From the NCBI RefSeq assembly GCF_028767185.1, contig NZ_JARACK010000009.1, forward strand, positions 62,001 through 126,000: a stretch of 64,000 nt of DNA. Direction: 5' to 3'. A program made the translations under genes and the position numbers. Position 1 is the first letter of the stretch, and each line of letters opens with the position of its first letter. Below are positions 15,965-24,733 of this stretch, piece by piece. This stretch comes from Mangrovimonas aestuarii (GTDB lineage: Bacteria; Bacteroidota; Bacteroidia; Flavobacteriales; Flavobacteriaceae). Below the pieces are notes generated by a model. It worked only from the letters and a program-made list of their open reading frames with translations. It had not been told where the DNA came from and searched no databases.

Positions 15965-16705
15965 CTAATTAATTGCACAACTACTAAGTTTGTCAAGATA
16001 GCTAGAGGTAAGGGTTTTTAAGTAGTCAATGTAATAGTTTTTAATAGTTGTAAGACTTTCTGAGGAATCGGCCTTTTGAATGTTAGATGCAGAAATTGGA
16101 TTCTCATTACAACCACAAATTTTCAATGCTTTGTTGTAATTCTCAACATTGTCATTGATAACCAACTGATACGATTTTATGAGTTCTTCCTTCTTTATCA
16201 GGAGTTCTTTTTCCTTTTGTTCAGCAAGCTTTTGTTTTAATTCCTCTTCTTGACGCTTTAAAGCTTCTTGTTGATCTTTTAAGCGCTCCTGTTCCTCTGC
16301 CAAACTGGCCAGCTCTGCTCCGGGACTCTCTTCTTCAATTTGAGAACACAAGGCGAGTTCATCCATGATTGTTACTGATAGCTCTTTTGCTTTTTGAGTG
16401 TAGTAGCGCCCTGTTTCGTATTTTTCAACCTCTTCAACTTTAGATAAATATTCAATGTTATCATAAGTAAGGTTGTTAGCTTTTTGACAGTTTCCACATT
16501 TGTCTAAAATAGCCTTAACCCTTTCGAAAGATTCCTTGGATCGGTTAGCGTAATATTTTAAATGGGTTAGGTTGTTGGCTTCGTAGGCTGATTTAACATG
16601 CGAATAAGCGTAAACCATATCGGAGTCTGCTTCGGAACATTGTGCCCGTCCTGATGTATGGACATAACATGTCAATATTAGGGAAAATAAGTAGTAATTT
16701 TTCAT
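15965..16705 (-). CDS. Exported coiled-coil protein with paired cysteines, function unknown
   Basis: 246 residues. N-terminal signal peptide (about 1-21, cleavage near GRAQ). The mature part begins with a Cys and has CGNC at about 69-72, a single Cys before the coil, CGC near 199 and one Cys four residues from the end. A strongly charged helix from about 130 to 180 (Leu/Glu/Lys/Gln, with the EEQERLKDQQEALKRQEEE run) predicts a coiled coil. The cysteines may form disulfides in the periplasm. I recognise no family. It stands alone, facing the PPK2 gene across 129 nt. Confidence 0.72.
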   Translation of the reverse strand: MKNYYLFSLILTCYVHTSGRAQCSEADSDMVYAYSHVKSAYEANNLTHLKYYANRSKESFERVKAILDKCGNCQKANNLTYDNIEYLSKVEEVEKYETGRYYTQKAKELSVTIMDELALCSQIEEESPGAELASLAEEQERLKDQQEALKRQEEELKQKLAEQKEKELLIKKEELIKSYQLVINDNVENYNKALKICGCNENPISASNIQKADSSESLTTIKNYYIDYLKTLTSSYLDKLSSCAIN

Positions 16706-16834
16706 TGATTTGAGTTTTTAAAATTCATAAGTAGGTAGGGTAAAAGTAAGAAAAAATTTCTGTAGGGATTCTTTTCTTGGCAACTTCTACCGAATGTGGT
16801 ATCTTGAAAATAGAAAATCTTTACACTTTATCTC

Positions 16835-17713
16835 ATGAAATCCGTTAACGTAAAACAGTTCAAGGCTACTTCAAAAATGAATCTTTCAAAAATTCCAACT
16901 AAATTGGATCTTAATGCATCAGAAAAGAAACTGGAAAAAGAATTGGAAAAGGTGAGAGAGTCTTTGGGAAAACTTCAGGATACTATGTATGCTCATGGTA
17001 AATATTCTGTTTTGGTTTGTTTACAAGGGATGGATACGGCCGGAAAGGACAGTTTGATTCGCGAAGTATTCAAGGATTTTAATAGTCGAGGTATTGTAGT
17101 GCATAGTTTTAAAACACCTTCAAGTTTGGAGCTTAAACATGACTTTTTATGGCGCCATTATTTTAGGTTACCAGCAAGAGGGAAATTTGGGGTTTTTAAT
17201 AGAACACATTATGAGAATGTGCTTATTACAAGGGTTCATCCCGAATATTTATTGAATGAAAATCTTCCCAATATTAATAAAGTTGAAGATGTAACAGAAG
17301 CCTTTTGGGATCAACGCTTTAAATCGATTAACGATTTTGAAAGACATATAACTAATAACGGAGCTATTGTGTTTAAGTTTTATCTTCATTTATCGAAAGG
17401 GGAACAGCGTAACAGGTTGTTAAGGCGTTTAAGAAAGGAAAACAAGCACTGGAAGTTTTCTGCCAGCGATTTAAAGGAACGTAAACTTTGGAGTCAGTAT
17501 AGGATGTGTTATGAAGATGCCATCAACCGAACGTCTACAGATTATGCTCCTTGGTATGTAATACCATCTGACGATAAAGCTACAGCAAGGTATATAGTAG
17601 CAAGAATACTTTATGATAACTTAAAGAAGTATGAGGATATCAAGGAGCCAAAGCTTGATGAGGTAACTAGAGCTAATTTAGAATTGTATAAACGACAATT
17701 GGAGGAGGAGTAA
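16835..17713 (+). CDS. ppk2: Polyphosphate kinase 2 family nucleotide phosphotransferase
   Basis: 292 residues. PPK2 enzymes move phosphate between inorganic polyphosphate and nucleotides in the cytoplasm. The P-loop GMDTAGKDS lies at about 65-73, followed by the RGIVVHSFKTPS segment, Walker B-like FNRTHYENVLITRVHP (family FDRSWY) and lid motif KFYLHLSKGEQRNRLLRR. The C-terminal SDDKATARYIVARIL is typical. One PPK2 domain, so not the fused two-domain form. The length and the Asn in place of Asp in FNR-T-HYE resemble class III enzymes, which accept AMP and ADP, but class assignment from sequence alone is tentative. Confidence 0.92.
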   Translation: MKSVNVKQFKATSKMNLSKIPTKLDLNASEKKLEKELEKVRESLGKLQDTMYAHGKYSVLVCLQGMDTAGKDSLIREVFKDFNSRGIVVHSFKTPSSLELKHDFLWRHYFRLPARGKFGVFNRTHYENVLITRVHPEYLLNENLPNINKVEDVTEAFWDQRFKSINDFERHITNNGAIVFKFYLHLSKGEQRNRLLRRLRKENKHWKFSASDLKERKLWSQYRMCYEDAINRTSTDYAPWYVIPSDDKATARYIVARILYDNLKKYEDIKEPKLDEVTRANLELYKRQLEEE

Positions 17714-17793
17714 TAGGTTTTACATTCAATTTTTATGAATTTTTTACGACTGTCCTTAAGGGAAATTTTATCTTTAACCCTTAAATCACCAAA

Positions 17794-19185
17794 ATGAAAT
17801 TGCCAGGTATGAAGTATTTTTTTACGCTGTTTGTGGTGCTGTTAATCCATTTAAACAATTTTTCGCAAACCAATGAACAGGTAATCAAAACAATTTATAA
17901 TAAAGCACTCACCAATGGTAAAAGTTATGAATGGTTGGATTATTTGTCCAATCAAATTGGTGGCCGTTTATCGGGGTCTTTGGGTGCAGAACGTGCTGTA
18001 GCCTGGGGGAAGGAAGAGCTTGAGCAATTAAGGTTGGATAAAGTTTGGTTGCAACCCGTTATGGTACCTCGCTGGGTACGAGGGGCTAAGGAATATGCTT
18101 ATGTAGAATCTTCTAAAGGACAAACTACAACTGTTAATATTTGTGCGTTGGGAGGTTCTGTTGCTACATCTGCCCTTGGTATAAAGGCTCCAATTATAGA
18201 AGTGAAATCTTTTGAAGAACTCCAAGATTTGGGTAATGAAAAAGTTTCAGGGAAGATTGTGTTTTATAATCGACCAATGCAAGCCGATTTAATCAATACG
18301 TTTGAAGCTTATGGAGGATGTGTTGATCAACGTTACAAAGGTGCCCTCGAAGCGGCAAATTACGGTGCCATAGCCGTAATAGTAAGGTCTATGACTTTGA
18401 GTGATGACGATAGTCCCCATACGGGATATATGACCTATGAAGATTTGCCAGAATCACAACGTATACCTTCTGCAGCCATAAGTGTTCATGGTGCTGAATT
18501 GTTGAGTAGTATGCTGAAGCTTGACGAGGGGGTTCAATTTTATTTTAAACAAAATTGTAAGCAAATGACAGATGTACAATCGTATAATGTCATTGGCGAA
18601 ATTAAAGGGAGTGAATTTCCTGATGAATATATCGTTGTAGGGGGACATTTGGATTCTTGGGATCTTGGAGATGGGGCTCATGATGATGGTGCGGGAATTG
18701 TACAGTCAATGGAGGTGTTAAGGTTGTTCAAGGAAACAGGCATTAAGCCTAAACGCAGCATTCGAGTTGTTATGTTTATGAATGAGGAAAATGGTTTACG
18801 AGGTGCAAAAAAATATGCTGAAGAAGCAAAAAGAAAAGGTGAAACCCATATTTTTTCTCTAGAAAGTGATGCCGGAGGATTTACTCCTCGAGGTTTTTCT
18901 TTTGATTGTAGTGATGCTAATTTTAATGCGGTATTAGAGTGGAGGTCACTGTTTGAACCGTATTTGATTCATTATTTCGTTAAAGAAGGAAGTGGTGCAG
19001 ATGTTGGTCCACTAAAAACAAATACAAATGTAGTCGCAGGCTTGAGACCAGACAGTCAACGTTATTTTGATTACCATCATACCACAAAAGATACTTTTGA
19101 AGCTGTCAACAAAAGAGAATTGGAGTTGGGAGCAGCGACTATGGCTGCTTTGGTATATCTCTTTGATAGATATGGTCTTAATTAG
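17794..19185 (+). CDS. Secreted M28 family zinc aminopeptidase/carboxypeptidase
   Basis: 463 residues. Signal peptide (about 8-25) with cleavage after NNFSQ. A PA-type insert lies at about 110-235, then an M28 catalytic domain. Di-zinc residues are visible in GGHLDSWD (His about 285), HDDGAG (bridging Asp), MNEENG (catalytic Glu-Glu) and a C-terminal HHTTKDT. The order and the PA insert resemble carboxypeptidase Q/plasma glutamate carboxypeptidase. It likely trims peptides in the periplasm or outside. A start at the internal Met (MKYFF) six codons in is possible. An exported DinB-like protein follows after 16 nt, suggesting an operon. Confidence 0.92.
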   Translation: MKLPGMKYFFTLFVVLLIHLNNFSQTNEQVIKTIYNKALTNGKSYEWLDYLSNQIGGRLSGSLGAERAVAWGKEELEQLRLDKVWLQPVMVPRWVRGAKEYAYVESSKGQTTTVNICALGGSVATSALGIKAPIIEVKSFEELQDLGNEKVSGKIVFYNRPMQADLINTFEAYGGCVDQRYKGALEAANYGAIAVIVRSMTLSDDDSPHTGYMTYEDLPESQRIPSAAISVHGAELLSSMLKLDEGVQFYFKQNCKQMTDVQSYNVIGEIKGSEFPDEYIVVGGHLDSWDLGDGAHDDGAGIVQSMEVLRLFKETGIKPKRSIRVVMFMNEENGLRGAKKYAEEAKRKGETHIFSLESDAGGFTPRGFSFDCSDANFNAVLEWRSLFEPYLIHYFVKEGSGADVGPLKTNTNVVAGLRPDSQRYFDYHHTTKDTFEAVNKRELELGAATMAALVYLFDRYGLN

Positions 19186-19201
19186 ATAATTAACAAGTGT
19201 T

Positions 19202-19786
19202 ATGCGCAGATTTTTAATTTGTTTTACCCTTTTATTTTCAATATTTACTATGGCCCAGAATCCTTCAAATGAATTGCCTTATAAGGAGATTCCTGAAGCT
19301 CCTAAGAACTTTACGGCAGGAACGGTAGCTTCCCGAATGGTCGACGGTTTGGGCTTTCGGTTTTACTGGGCAACAGATTCGCTTACGGAAGAGGATTTAG
19401 CCTTGCGGCCAAGTCCTGAAGCACGTTCGGTAGGAGAAACCCTTGAACATATTTATAGGCTATCTAAAGTGATTGTTAATGCTGCAACAGGAACGCCAAC
19501 AATCACAAACATAGAGGAGTCTGAATTGGATTACGAAACGCTGCGTGCTCAAACTTTGAGGAATTTAAAAGAGGCTTCAGGAATTTTGAAAGAAAGTGAA
19601 GATCTTTCCTTGATTACCATTGAATTGGTAGGGGGTGATAGTAGCGCAAGTTTTCCGTTTTGGAATGCAATCAATGGTCCCATAGCTGATGCAATATGGC
19701 ATTGTGGTCAGATCGCATCGTTTAGAAGGATGTCTGGAAATCCAATTTACTCGGGAATAAGCCAGTTTTTAGGAAGTGTAAAATAA
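19202..19786 (+). CDS. Exported DinB-like (YfiT-fold) protein
   Basis: 194 residues. Signal peptide about 1-18 (cleavage near TMAQ). The mature part is a four-helix DinB/YfiT-like domain: GFRFYWATDSLTEEDLALRPSPEARSVGETLEHIYRL is the characteristic first half, with the first metal His in LEHIY, and WHCGQI holds a second His. DinB-fold proteins bind a divalent metal; most are cytoplasmic thiol-dependent enzymes of unknown specificity, so an exported one is less usual. It sits 16 nt after the M28 peptidase gene and shares its transcript. Substrate unknown. Confidence 0.82.
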   Translation: MRRFLICFTLLFSIFTMAQNPSNELPYKEIPEAPKNFTAGTVASRMVDGLGFRFYWATDSLTEEDLALRPSPEARSVGETLEHIYRLSKVIVNAATGTPTITNIEESELDYETLRAQTLRNLKEASGILKESEDLSLITIELVGGDSSASFPFWNAINGPIADAIWHCGQIASFRRMSGNPIYSGISQFLGSVK

Positions 19787-19810
19787 CAAAGGGGCTTTAA
19801 GCCCCTTTGT
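19787..19810. terminator. Hairpin between convergent genes
   Basis: 10-bp perfect stem immediately after the DinB-like stop (19787-19796 with 19800-19809, loop TTA). No long T-run on the plus strand; probable terminator or RNA-end protector for both genes. Confidence 0.6.
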
Positions 19811-19821
19811 CTTATATATAG

Positions 19822-20265
19822 TTACCATTTTTTTCTAGCCAATTGTCCCATAGATGAACGGACATAAGATTGGTATTCTTCGTGGATTTTATCCGCCTTT
19901 TCTTTGTCTCCTACCAGCTTTGTGAAAGCTTGGCGCCACTTAATATCATCAGGGCTAATTTCCCAATTCATGCTATCAAGCCCGTCTTTAAGTTTCCAGA
20001 CTACCATTAAATCGTATTCCCCTGAGTTCATTTCCATAACCATATAAGGGCCAGGGAGATTAGCGCTTTTAGTAGCTTTCATATAATAGTTCTCTACAAT
20101 ATCCATGGCCTTTTGGAATTTACCGGTTTCATAGTCAATGTAAACAACATAATACCATTCAGGATTGTCGTACTTCTTTGGTTTCATTTCTTCATCCTGA
20201 GCATTCACAGTTCCGGAGAACATGAAAAGGGCCAGAGTAAAAAACAAATAATTGAGCGTTTTCAT
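19822..20265 (-). CDS. Exported protein of unknown function
   Basis: 147 residues with a clear signal peptide (1-22, cleavage after VNAQ). The mature domain has EWYYVVYIDYETGKF, a helix containing MDIVENYYMKATKS, and the strand YDLMVVWKLKDGLDSMNWE. The strand-helix-strand order is reminiscent of a dimeric alpha-beta barrel (ferredoxin-like) but I cannot confirm a family. Conserved-looking aromatics and the C-terminal RSSMGQLARKKW are notable. It is monocistronic. Role unknown. Confidence 0.72.
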   Translation of the reverse strand: MKTLNYLFFTLALFMFSGTVNAQDEEMKPKKYDNPEWYYVVYIDYETGKFQKAMDIVENYYMKATKSANLPGPYMVMEMNSGEYDLMVVWKLKDGLDSMNWEISPDDIKWRQAFTKLVGDKEKADKIHEEYQSYVRSSMGQLARKKW

Positions 20266-20426
20266 ATTAAAGTGTATTTAGATGGTTAATAATCAGTATT
20301 GAAACGCTATAGGGGACCTTAGGGATAACATAGGTAGGTTTTGGAAGAAAAGTAGCAAGGTCAAAAGTAAGAAAAAATAACTCTTGTTGTTTGTTTAAAT
20401 TGCTGTTTTTTAATTGTTTGGGAGTT

Positions 20427-21620
20427 TTATAAGTAGCTTAGCCACCACTTTTTAGGGTTTGTTGCTTTGTACTGCTGATACCATTGACACAAGGGGTATA
20501 ACATAACAACTACCATAATCCAAACAACATATGTTACCCAAAGGTCGAAGCCGTACGAAGCTAAAGTGCTAGATGTAAATCGCGTAGGGGTTAGTATATA
20601 CTCTTTCCAATTAAGTCCTAAAACATTTAATGCTATAAAGCCAATGAGGTGTACAATGTAGAGATGTATTATATAATAGAAAAATGGTACTCTTCCAATG
20701 ATAACAAGGGCTTTGCTTAACCAACCCTTTGCTGATTCTGTAATCGCTAAAAAAAAGAGGGAGGGACCAACTGTCATCAATAAGTAAAGTAAAGATGGAG
20801 GGTATTTTGTTGTATTTAGGAAAGACATGAAGGTGAAAAGTCCATTTTTTTGAACACTCCAAGTACCCATATCCCCATAAATATTCAATGCCCGCAAAAT
20901 TATAAACAAAACAATACTACTACTACCAAGTATGTATAGCCATTGCTTCCGCTTCGAAGCATAAAATTCTGGTTTGTAAAGACTTCCGAAGCAATACCCC
21001 AAAATCATTACGCCAATCCAAGGTAGTATGGGGTAAGCGAAAGCAACCATGTTTCCGTTGCTGAATGGTACAAAATTACTTTGATGTAATATATACCATA
21101 ATATATTGAAAGGACTTGATCCAGAAAAAGTGATGTTGTCCAAAGTATTATGAAGAAAGACTATTGCCAAACCTATTACAAGTAGTGCTTTTTTGGAAAG
21201 GAAAACGCATACCGATAAAACTATCATAGAAAGTCCAATAGCCCAAATTACCTGAAGTATGTGAACACCTAAACGAATGTCAAATGTCCAGGCGAAGTTT
21301 ACCACAGTCAATTCGATAAATACGAGCCATAGCCCCCTAGTAAACAAGAATTTTGAAAGTGTTTTAGTGTTTTCCTGTTTTTGTCCGTAAAGAAAGGCTG
21401 ATGTTCCAGCTAGAAATACAAACACAGGAGCACAGAAATGGGTAATCCAGCGAGTAAAAAATAACGCAGGTGTTGTGGTGTTCAAATCGGTGGGATTGCT
21501 GAAAAGAAATCCATGATGTGTATAGTCTCTAACATGGTCCAGGGCCATTATAACCATAACCAATCCGCGCAATAAGTCTATTGATTGAATTCTTTTAGTT
21601 CGATTGGAAATAGTATTCAT
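20427..21620 (-). CDS. Integral membrane acyltransferase-like protein (DUF1624/HGSNAT group)
   Basis: 397 residues with about ten membrane helices. The N-terminus carries RIQSIDLLRGLVMVIMALDHVRDY, the signature of the DUF1624/HGSNAT and YeiB-like membrane proteins, with the conserved RG and DH. HFCAPVFVFLAG follows, also typical. HGSNAT moves acetyl groups across the lysosomal membrane; bacterial relatives are thought to acylate envelope glycans, but substrates are unproven. It lies 11 nt after the iminopeptidase-like gene, so it is probably the last gene of a three-gene minus-strand operon. Confidence 0.85.
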   Translation of the reverse strand: MNTISNRTKRIQSIDLLRGLVMVIMALDHVRDYTHHGFLFSNPTDLNTTTPALFFTRWITHFCAPVFVFLAGTSAFLYGQKQENTKTLSKFLFTRGLWLVFIELTVVNFAWTFDIRLGVHILQVIWAIGLSMIVLSVCVFLSKKALLVIGLAIVFLHNTLDNITFSGSSPFNILWYILHQSNFVPFSNGNMVAFAYPILPWIGVMILGYCFGSLYKPEFYASKRKQWLYILGSSSIVLFIILRALNIYGDMGTWSVQKNGLFTFMSFLNTTKYPPSLLYLLMTVGPSLFFLAITESAKGWLSKALVIIGRVPFFYYIIHLYIVHLIGFIALNVLGLNWKEYILTPTRFTSSTLASYGFDLWVTYVVWIMVVVMLYPLCQWYQQYKATNPKKWWLSYL

Positions 21621-21631
21621 GGGTAGGGAGA

Positions 21632-22720
21632 TTAGCTTTTTGGGGTGAAATTTCCATTATTTACATCCTTGATGAATTTAATAAGTCCACTGAAATAGGT
21701 TTTCTGATCATCATACTGGGATAAGTGACTCCCATTTGGGCAATATAAAAAGCGTCCGTTATGTACTTCACTGGCCATCCATTCCATGTATTTGGGATCC
21801 ATGGTGTCATATTTAGCCCCAATCATTAAAGTTGGAACAGTTATGGAGTTTAATCTGTTGGAAACATCCCATCCTTTTAAAGAGGCATTACCTGTAACTC
21901 CAAACTCACTGTATCCTTGCATATAAACATATATGTTTGGGTTGAGATGCTCCATCATTAAGTTTATGGATTTGGGCCATTGATCTAAGGGCATTCTCAA
22001 TACATGTTCAGGATAATAGTAAGAGGTAACCAACTCTTCGTATCTGGGATTGCCAAAATCATTGTTTGCTTCCAAAGATTTAATTTCTTCCAAGATGTTC
22101 TTAGGTAGTTGTGGGCCTAATACATCGGCTGCATATTGCTCATATTTTGGAATGCTCGCCATCATATTTGAGATAATAAGGCCCTTTAGATGTTGCTGGT
22201 ATTTTAGAGCGTATTCCATAGCTAGGATTCCACCCCACGACTGTCCGTACAGATAGAAATTATCCTCATTCAAACCTAGCGCTTTCCTAACTTGCTCTAC
22301 TTCTTCTACAAAGCGATCAGTAGTCCATAAGGTAGAATCATTAGGTTTATCACTATAGTACGAGTCTAATTGGTCATAGTAAATGTATTCAATTCCTTCT
22401 TTTGGTAAATAGCCATCAAAACAGCCGAACTGTTCGTGAGTGCAACCAGGACCGCCGTGAAGCAATAGTACTCTCATTTTGGGGTTGTTGCCAATACGTT
22501 TTGTATAAACCTTAAAAGTTCCTCTAGGCGTTTCTATGGGAATCATATTTATACCTCCTGTAAACTGATCAGGACTATTAGAGTAGTCCAAATAGGTTGA
22601 AATCGTAGATTGTTCAGGTGTTTTGGTCGATTGCTTTTGTTTACAGGAAAATGAAAGCATTAAACTTAAAAGTAAAACAACCTTTATGGATTGTTTTTGA
22701 AGGAAGAGTAGACTCATCAT
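21632..22720 (-). CDS. Proline iminopeptidase-family lipoprotein (alpha/beta hydrolase)
   Basis: 362 residues. Signal peptide with lipobox LSFSC, anchor about Cys26. The S33 alpha/beta-hydrolase core shows the oxyanion motif LHGGPGCTHEQF, the nucleophile elbow GQSWGG, a late Asp in IGAKYDTMDP and the catalytic His in GSHLSQYDD. The HGGPG motif is diagnostic for proline iminopeptidases, which remove N-terminal proline. Being lipid-anchored, it likely acts on peptides outside the cytoplasm. It is second in the operon SRPBCC - hydrolase - DUF1624. Confidence 0.9.
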   Translation of the reverse strand: MMSLLFLQKQSIKVVLLLSLMLSFSCKQKQSTKTPEQSTISTYLDYSNSPDQFTGGINMIPIETPRGTFKVYTKRIGNNPKMRVLLLHGGPGCTHEQFGCFDGYLPKEGIEYIYYDQLDSYYSDKPNDSTLWTTDRFVEEVEQVRKALGLNEDNFYLYGQSWGGILAMEYALKYQQHLKGLIISNMMASIPKYEQYAADVLGPQLPKNILEEIKSLEANNDFGNPRYEELVTSYYYPEHVLRMPLDQWPKSINLMMEHLNPNIYVYMQGYSEFGVTGNASLKGWDVSNRLNSITVPTLMIGAKYDTMDPKYMEWMASEVHNGRFLYCPNGSHLSQYDDQKTYFSGLIKFIKDVNNGNFTPKS

Positions 22721-22766
22721 TTGGTTTGTTTGTAGAAGTAGGAGAGGTTAGTAGTAATGGGGGAAA

Positions 22767-23279
22767 TTACATGTTTACATACTCATAACCAGCAAGCCCT
22801 ACATTGCGCAAGTCTACATCGGTTTCATTTAGCATAATGTTGTACTCTAACTTTGCTTTGAGATTGGCCAACCAAAAGGTCCAGCCGTTGCTGCAGCCAT
22901 AGAAAATTTCTAATTTACTTTTTTCGTCTTTTGGAATATTGGCCTGTTCTAAGGAAACCAATACACTTGAATCCTTTTGTTCCATTTTTACTGTTACTAT
23001 GCATTTTCCTGCAAAAGTGAATTTTATGAGATTTTTGCCATTGGCTTCGAGTATTTGACCTTTTTCCTCTCCATCCCAATTATGCCATCTCCAAGTATAA
23101 TCGTCCCCCTTTTGTATGGGCTCTTCGGGTGCCAGATGTTCACCGTGCCTGATAAAATCTGCCGACTCTAAAAACCATGAGGTAATTCCTTTTTCTGTAG
23201 ACCAACAGTCGTAAATAATCCTTAAAGGTGCTTTAATGTGTATACGTTTAGTGAATGCATCCCAACTTAGTGCTTTCAT
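22767..23279 (-). CDS. SRPBCC (AHSA1-like) domain protein
   Basis: 170 residues with no signal peptide. A single START-like fold of the activator-of-Hsp90 (AHSA1) type: FTKRIHIKAPLRIIYDCWSTEKGITSWF at the N-terminus, then GDDYTWRWHNWDGEEKGQILE, and the closing helix GWTFWLANLKAKLEYNI. It is cytoplasmic and probably binds a hydrophobic ligand or partner. First gene of the operon with the iminopeptidase-like lipoprotein (46 nt gap). Ligand unknown. Confidence 0.85.
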   Translation of the reverse strand: MKALSWDAFTKRIHIKAPLRIIYDCWSTEKGITSWFLESADFIRHGEHLAPEEPIQKGDDYTWRWHNWDGEEKGQILEANGKNLIKFTFAGKCIVTVKMEQKDSSVLVSLEQANIPKDEKSKLEIFYGCSNGWTFWLANLKAKLEYNIMLNETDVDLRNVGLAGYEYVNM

Positions 23280-23303
23280 AATCAGTGATGTTTATTCTAA
23301 AGG

Positions 23304-23333
23304 TATAAAAAAAGCGCCAACATTGTGGCGCTT
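23304..23333 (-). terminator. Terminator after lysA
   Basis: Perfect 8-bp stem AAGCGCCA (23312-23319) with TGGCGCTT (23326-23333), 6-nt loop, followed on the minus strand by a run of seven T. Confidence 0.85.
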
Positions 23334-23339
23334 ACTATT

Positions 23340-24545
23340 TTAAAATTCCATTTCAACTTGGTTCCTTGTTAGGTCGTCGAATGTTTCTCTTTTTCTTATC
23401 AGATGGGCTTCGTTGTTATACCAAAGCACTTCAGCAGGTCTGTAACGTGAGTTATAGTTAGAAGACATAGAGTAGCAATATGCTCCTGCATTTTTAAACG
23501 CCAAAATATCACCTTCGGTAATTTCCTTAATGCGTTTATTGTTGGCGAAAGTATCCGTTTCACAAATGTAACCTACTACAGAGTAGAAACGTTCACGTCC
23601 GTCAGGGTTTGAGATATTTACAATTTCATGTTTCGCCCCGTAAAGCATAGGACGAATCAAGTGGTTGAAACCAGAATCTATTTGTGCAAAAACAGTAGAT
23701 GTAGTTTGTTTAACAACATTTACTTTGGTTAGAAACATTCCAGCTTCACTTACCAAAAATTTACCAGGCTCGAAAGCAAGGGTTAAATCCTTTCCGTAGT
23801 TTTTACAGAATTCATTAAAACGCGCACTTAGTTTTTCGCCAAATTCTTCAATATTGGTTTCTATGTCACCTTCTTTATAAGGTACTTTAAAGCCAGAACC
23901 GAAATCTACAAATTCAAGATCTTTAAATTGCTTAGCAGTATCGAAAAGGATTTCACTGGCATAAAGAAATACATCAATATCCAAAATATCACTACCAGTA
24001 TGCATGTGAATTCCGTTAATGTTCATCTTGGTATTTTCAACAATACGTAAGATGTGTGGAATTTGGTGAATGGAAATCCCAAACTTACTGTCTATGTGTC
24101 CAACAGAAATGTTTGTATTTCCTCCCGCCATTACATGAGGGTTAATACGAATACAAACTGGAGTATTTGGGTATTTGGTTCCAAATTGTTCTAGAATAGA
24201 CAAGTTATCAATATTGATCTGAACTCCAAGTTTAGCCGCCATTTCTATTTCTTCAAGAGATACACCGTTTGGCGTATAGATAATCTGCTCAGGATTAAAT
24301 CCAGCTTTAAGACCAATTTGTACCTCTTGGATAGATACTGTGTCTAAGCAAGACCCCAAAGTTTTAAGAAGTTTAAGGACTGATATGTTGGACAGTGCTT
24401 TTACAGCATAGTTCACACGGATGTTCTTTACCTTACTGAAAGCCGAGGTTAAGCGTTTATACTGACTTACAATCTTCTCTGCATCATAAACATACACAGG
24501 GCTTCCAAAATCATTTGCTATCTGCAATAAGGTATTATTATCCAT
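23340..24545 (-). CDS. lysA: Diaminopimelate decarboxylase
   Basis: 401 residues of the fold-type III PLP decarboxylases. It converts meso-diaminopimelate to lysine and CO2, the last step of lysine synthesis. PLP lysine is Lys49 in NYAVKALSN; other motifs are HMHTGSDI, the glycine loop FVDFGSGF, EPGKFLVSEAG (phosphate binding) and the catalytic Cys in YICETDTF. Length matches the family. Single gene. dapD, which acts earlier in the same pathway, is about 28 kb away. Confidence 0.95.
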   Translation of the reverse strand: MDNNTLLQIANDFGSPVYVYDAEKIVSQYKRLTSAFSKVKNIRVNYAVKALSNISVLKLLKTLGSCLDTVSIQEVQIGLKAGFNPEQIIYTPNGVSLEEIEMAAKLGVQINIDNLSILEQFGTKYPNTPVCIRINPHVMAGGNTNISVGHIDSKFGISIHQIPHILRIVENTKMNINGIHMHTGSDILDIDVFLYASEILFDTAKQFKDLEFVDFGSGFKVPYKEGDIETNIEEFGEKLSARFNEFCKNYGKDLTLAFEPGKFLVSEAGMFLTKVNVVKQTTSTVFAQIDSGFNHLIRPMLYGAKHEIVNISNPDGRERFYSVVGYICETDTFANNKRIKEITEGDILAFKNAGAYCYSMSSNYNSRYRPAEVLWYNNEAHLIRKRETFDDLTRNQVEMEF

Positions 24546-24574
24546 TGTTTTATTAAGGTAAAATTAATAGGCTG

Positions 24575-24582
24575 CAAAATTA
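24575..24582 (-). promoter_or_regulatory. -7 box of lysA
   Basis: TAATTTTG on the minus strand, 29 nt before the ATG. A correctly spaced TTG is not evident. Confidence 0.45.
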
Positions 24583-24674
24583 GCGAAGTTTTTTCATATA
24601 TACTTTATGAAGTTAGGGCAATAAAGCAATAGGTGTATGAGTTGGTGAAAGAAAATGAATCTTAACAAAATTAA

Positions 24675-24705
24675 TTGGTTAAAACCATTAGGTTGTTTAC
24701 TTTTG
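24675..24705 (+). promoter_or_regulatory. Promoter of sucC
   Basis: TTG (24675-24677) and TACTTTTG (24698-24705) with 20 nt spacing, a full match to the Bacteroidota consensus, 28 nt before the ATG. Confidence 0.75.
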
Positions 24706-24733
24706 TGCATCTATAAATTTTTTGATTAGGAAA

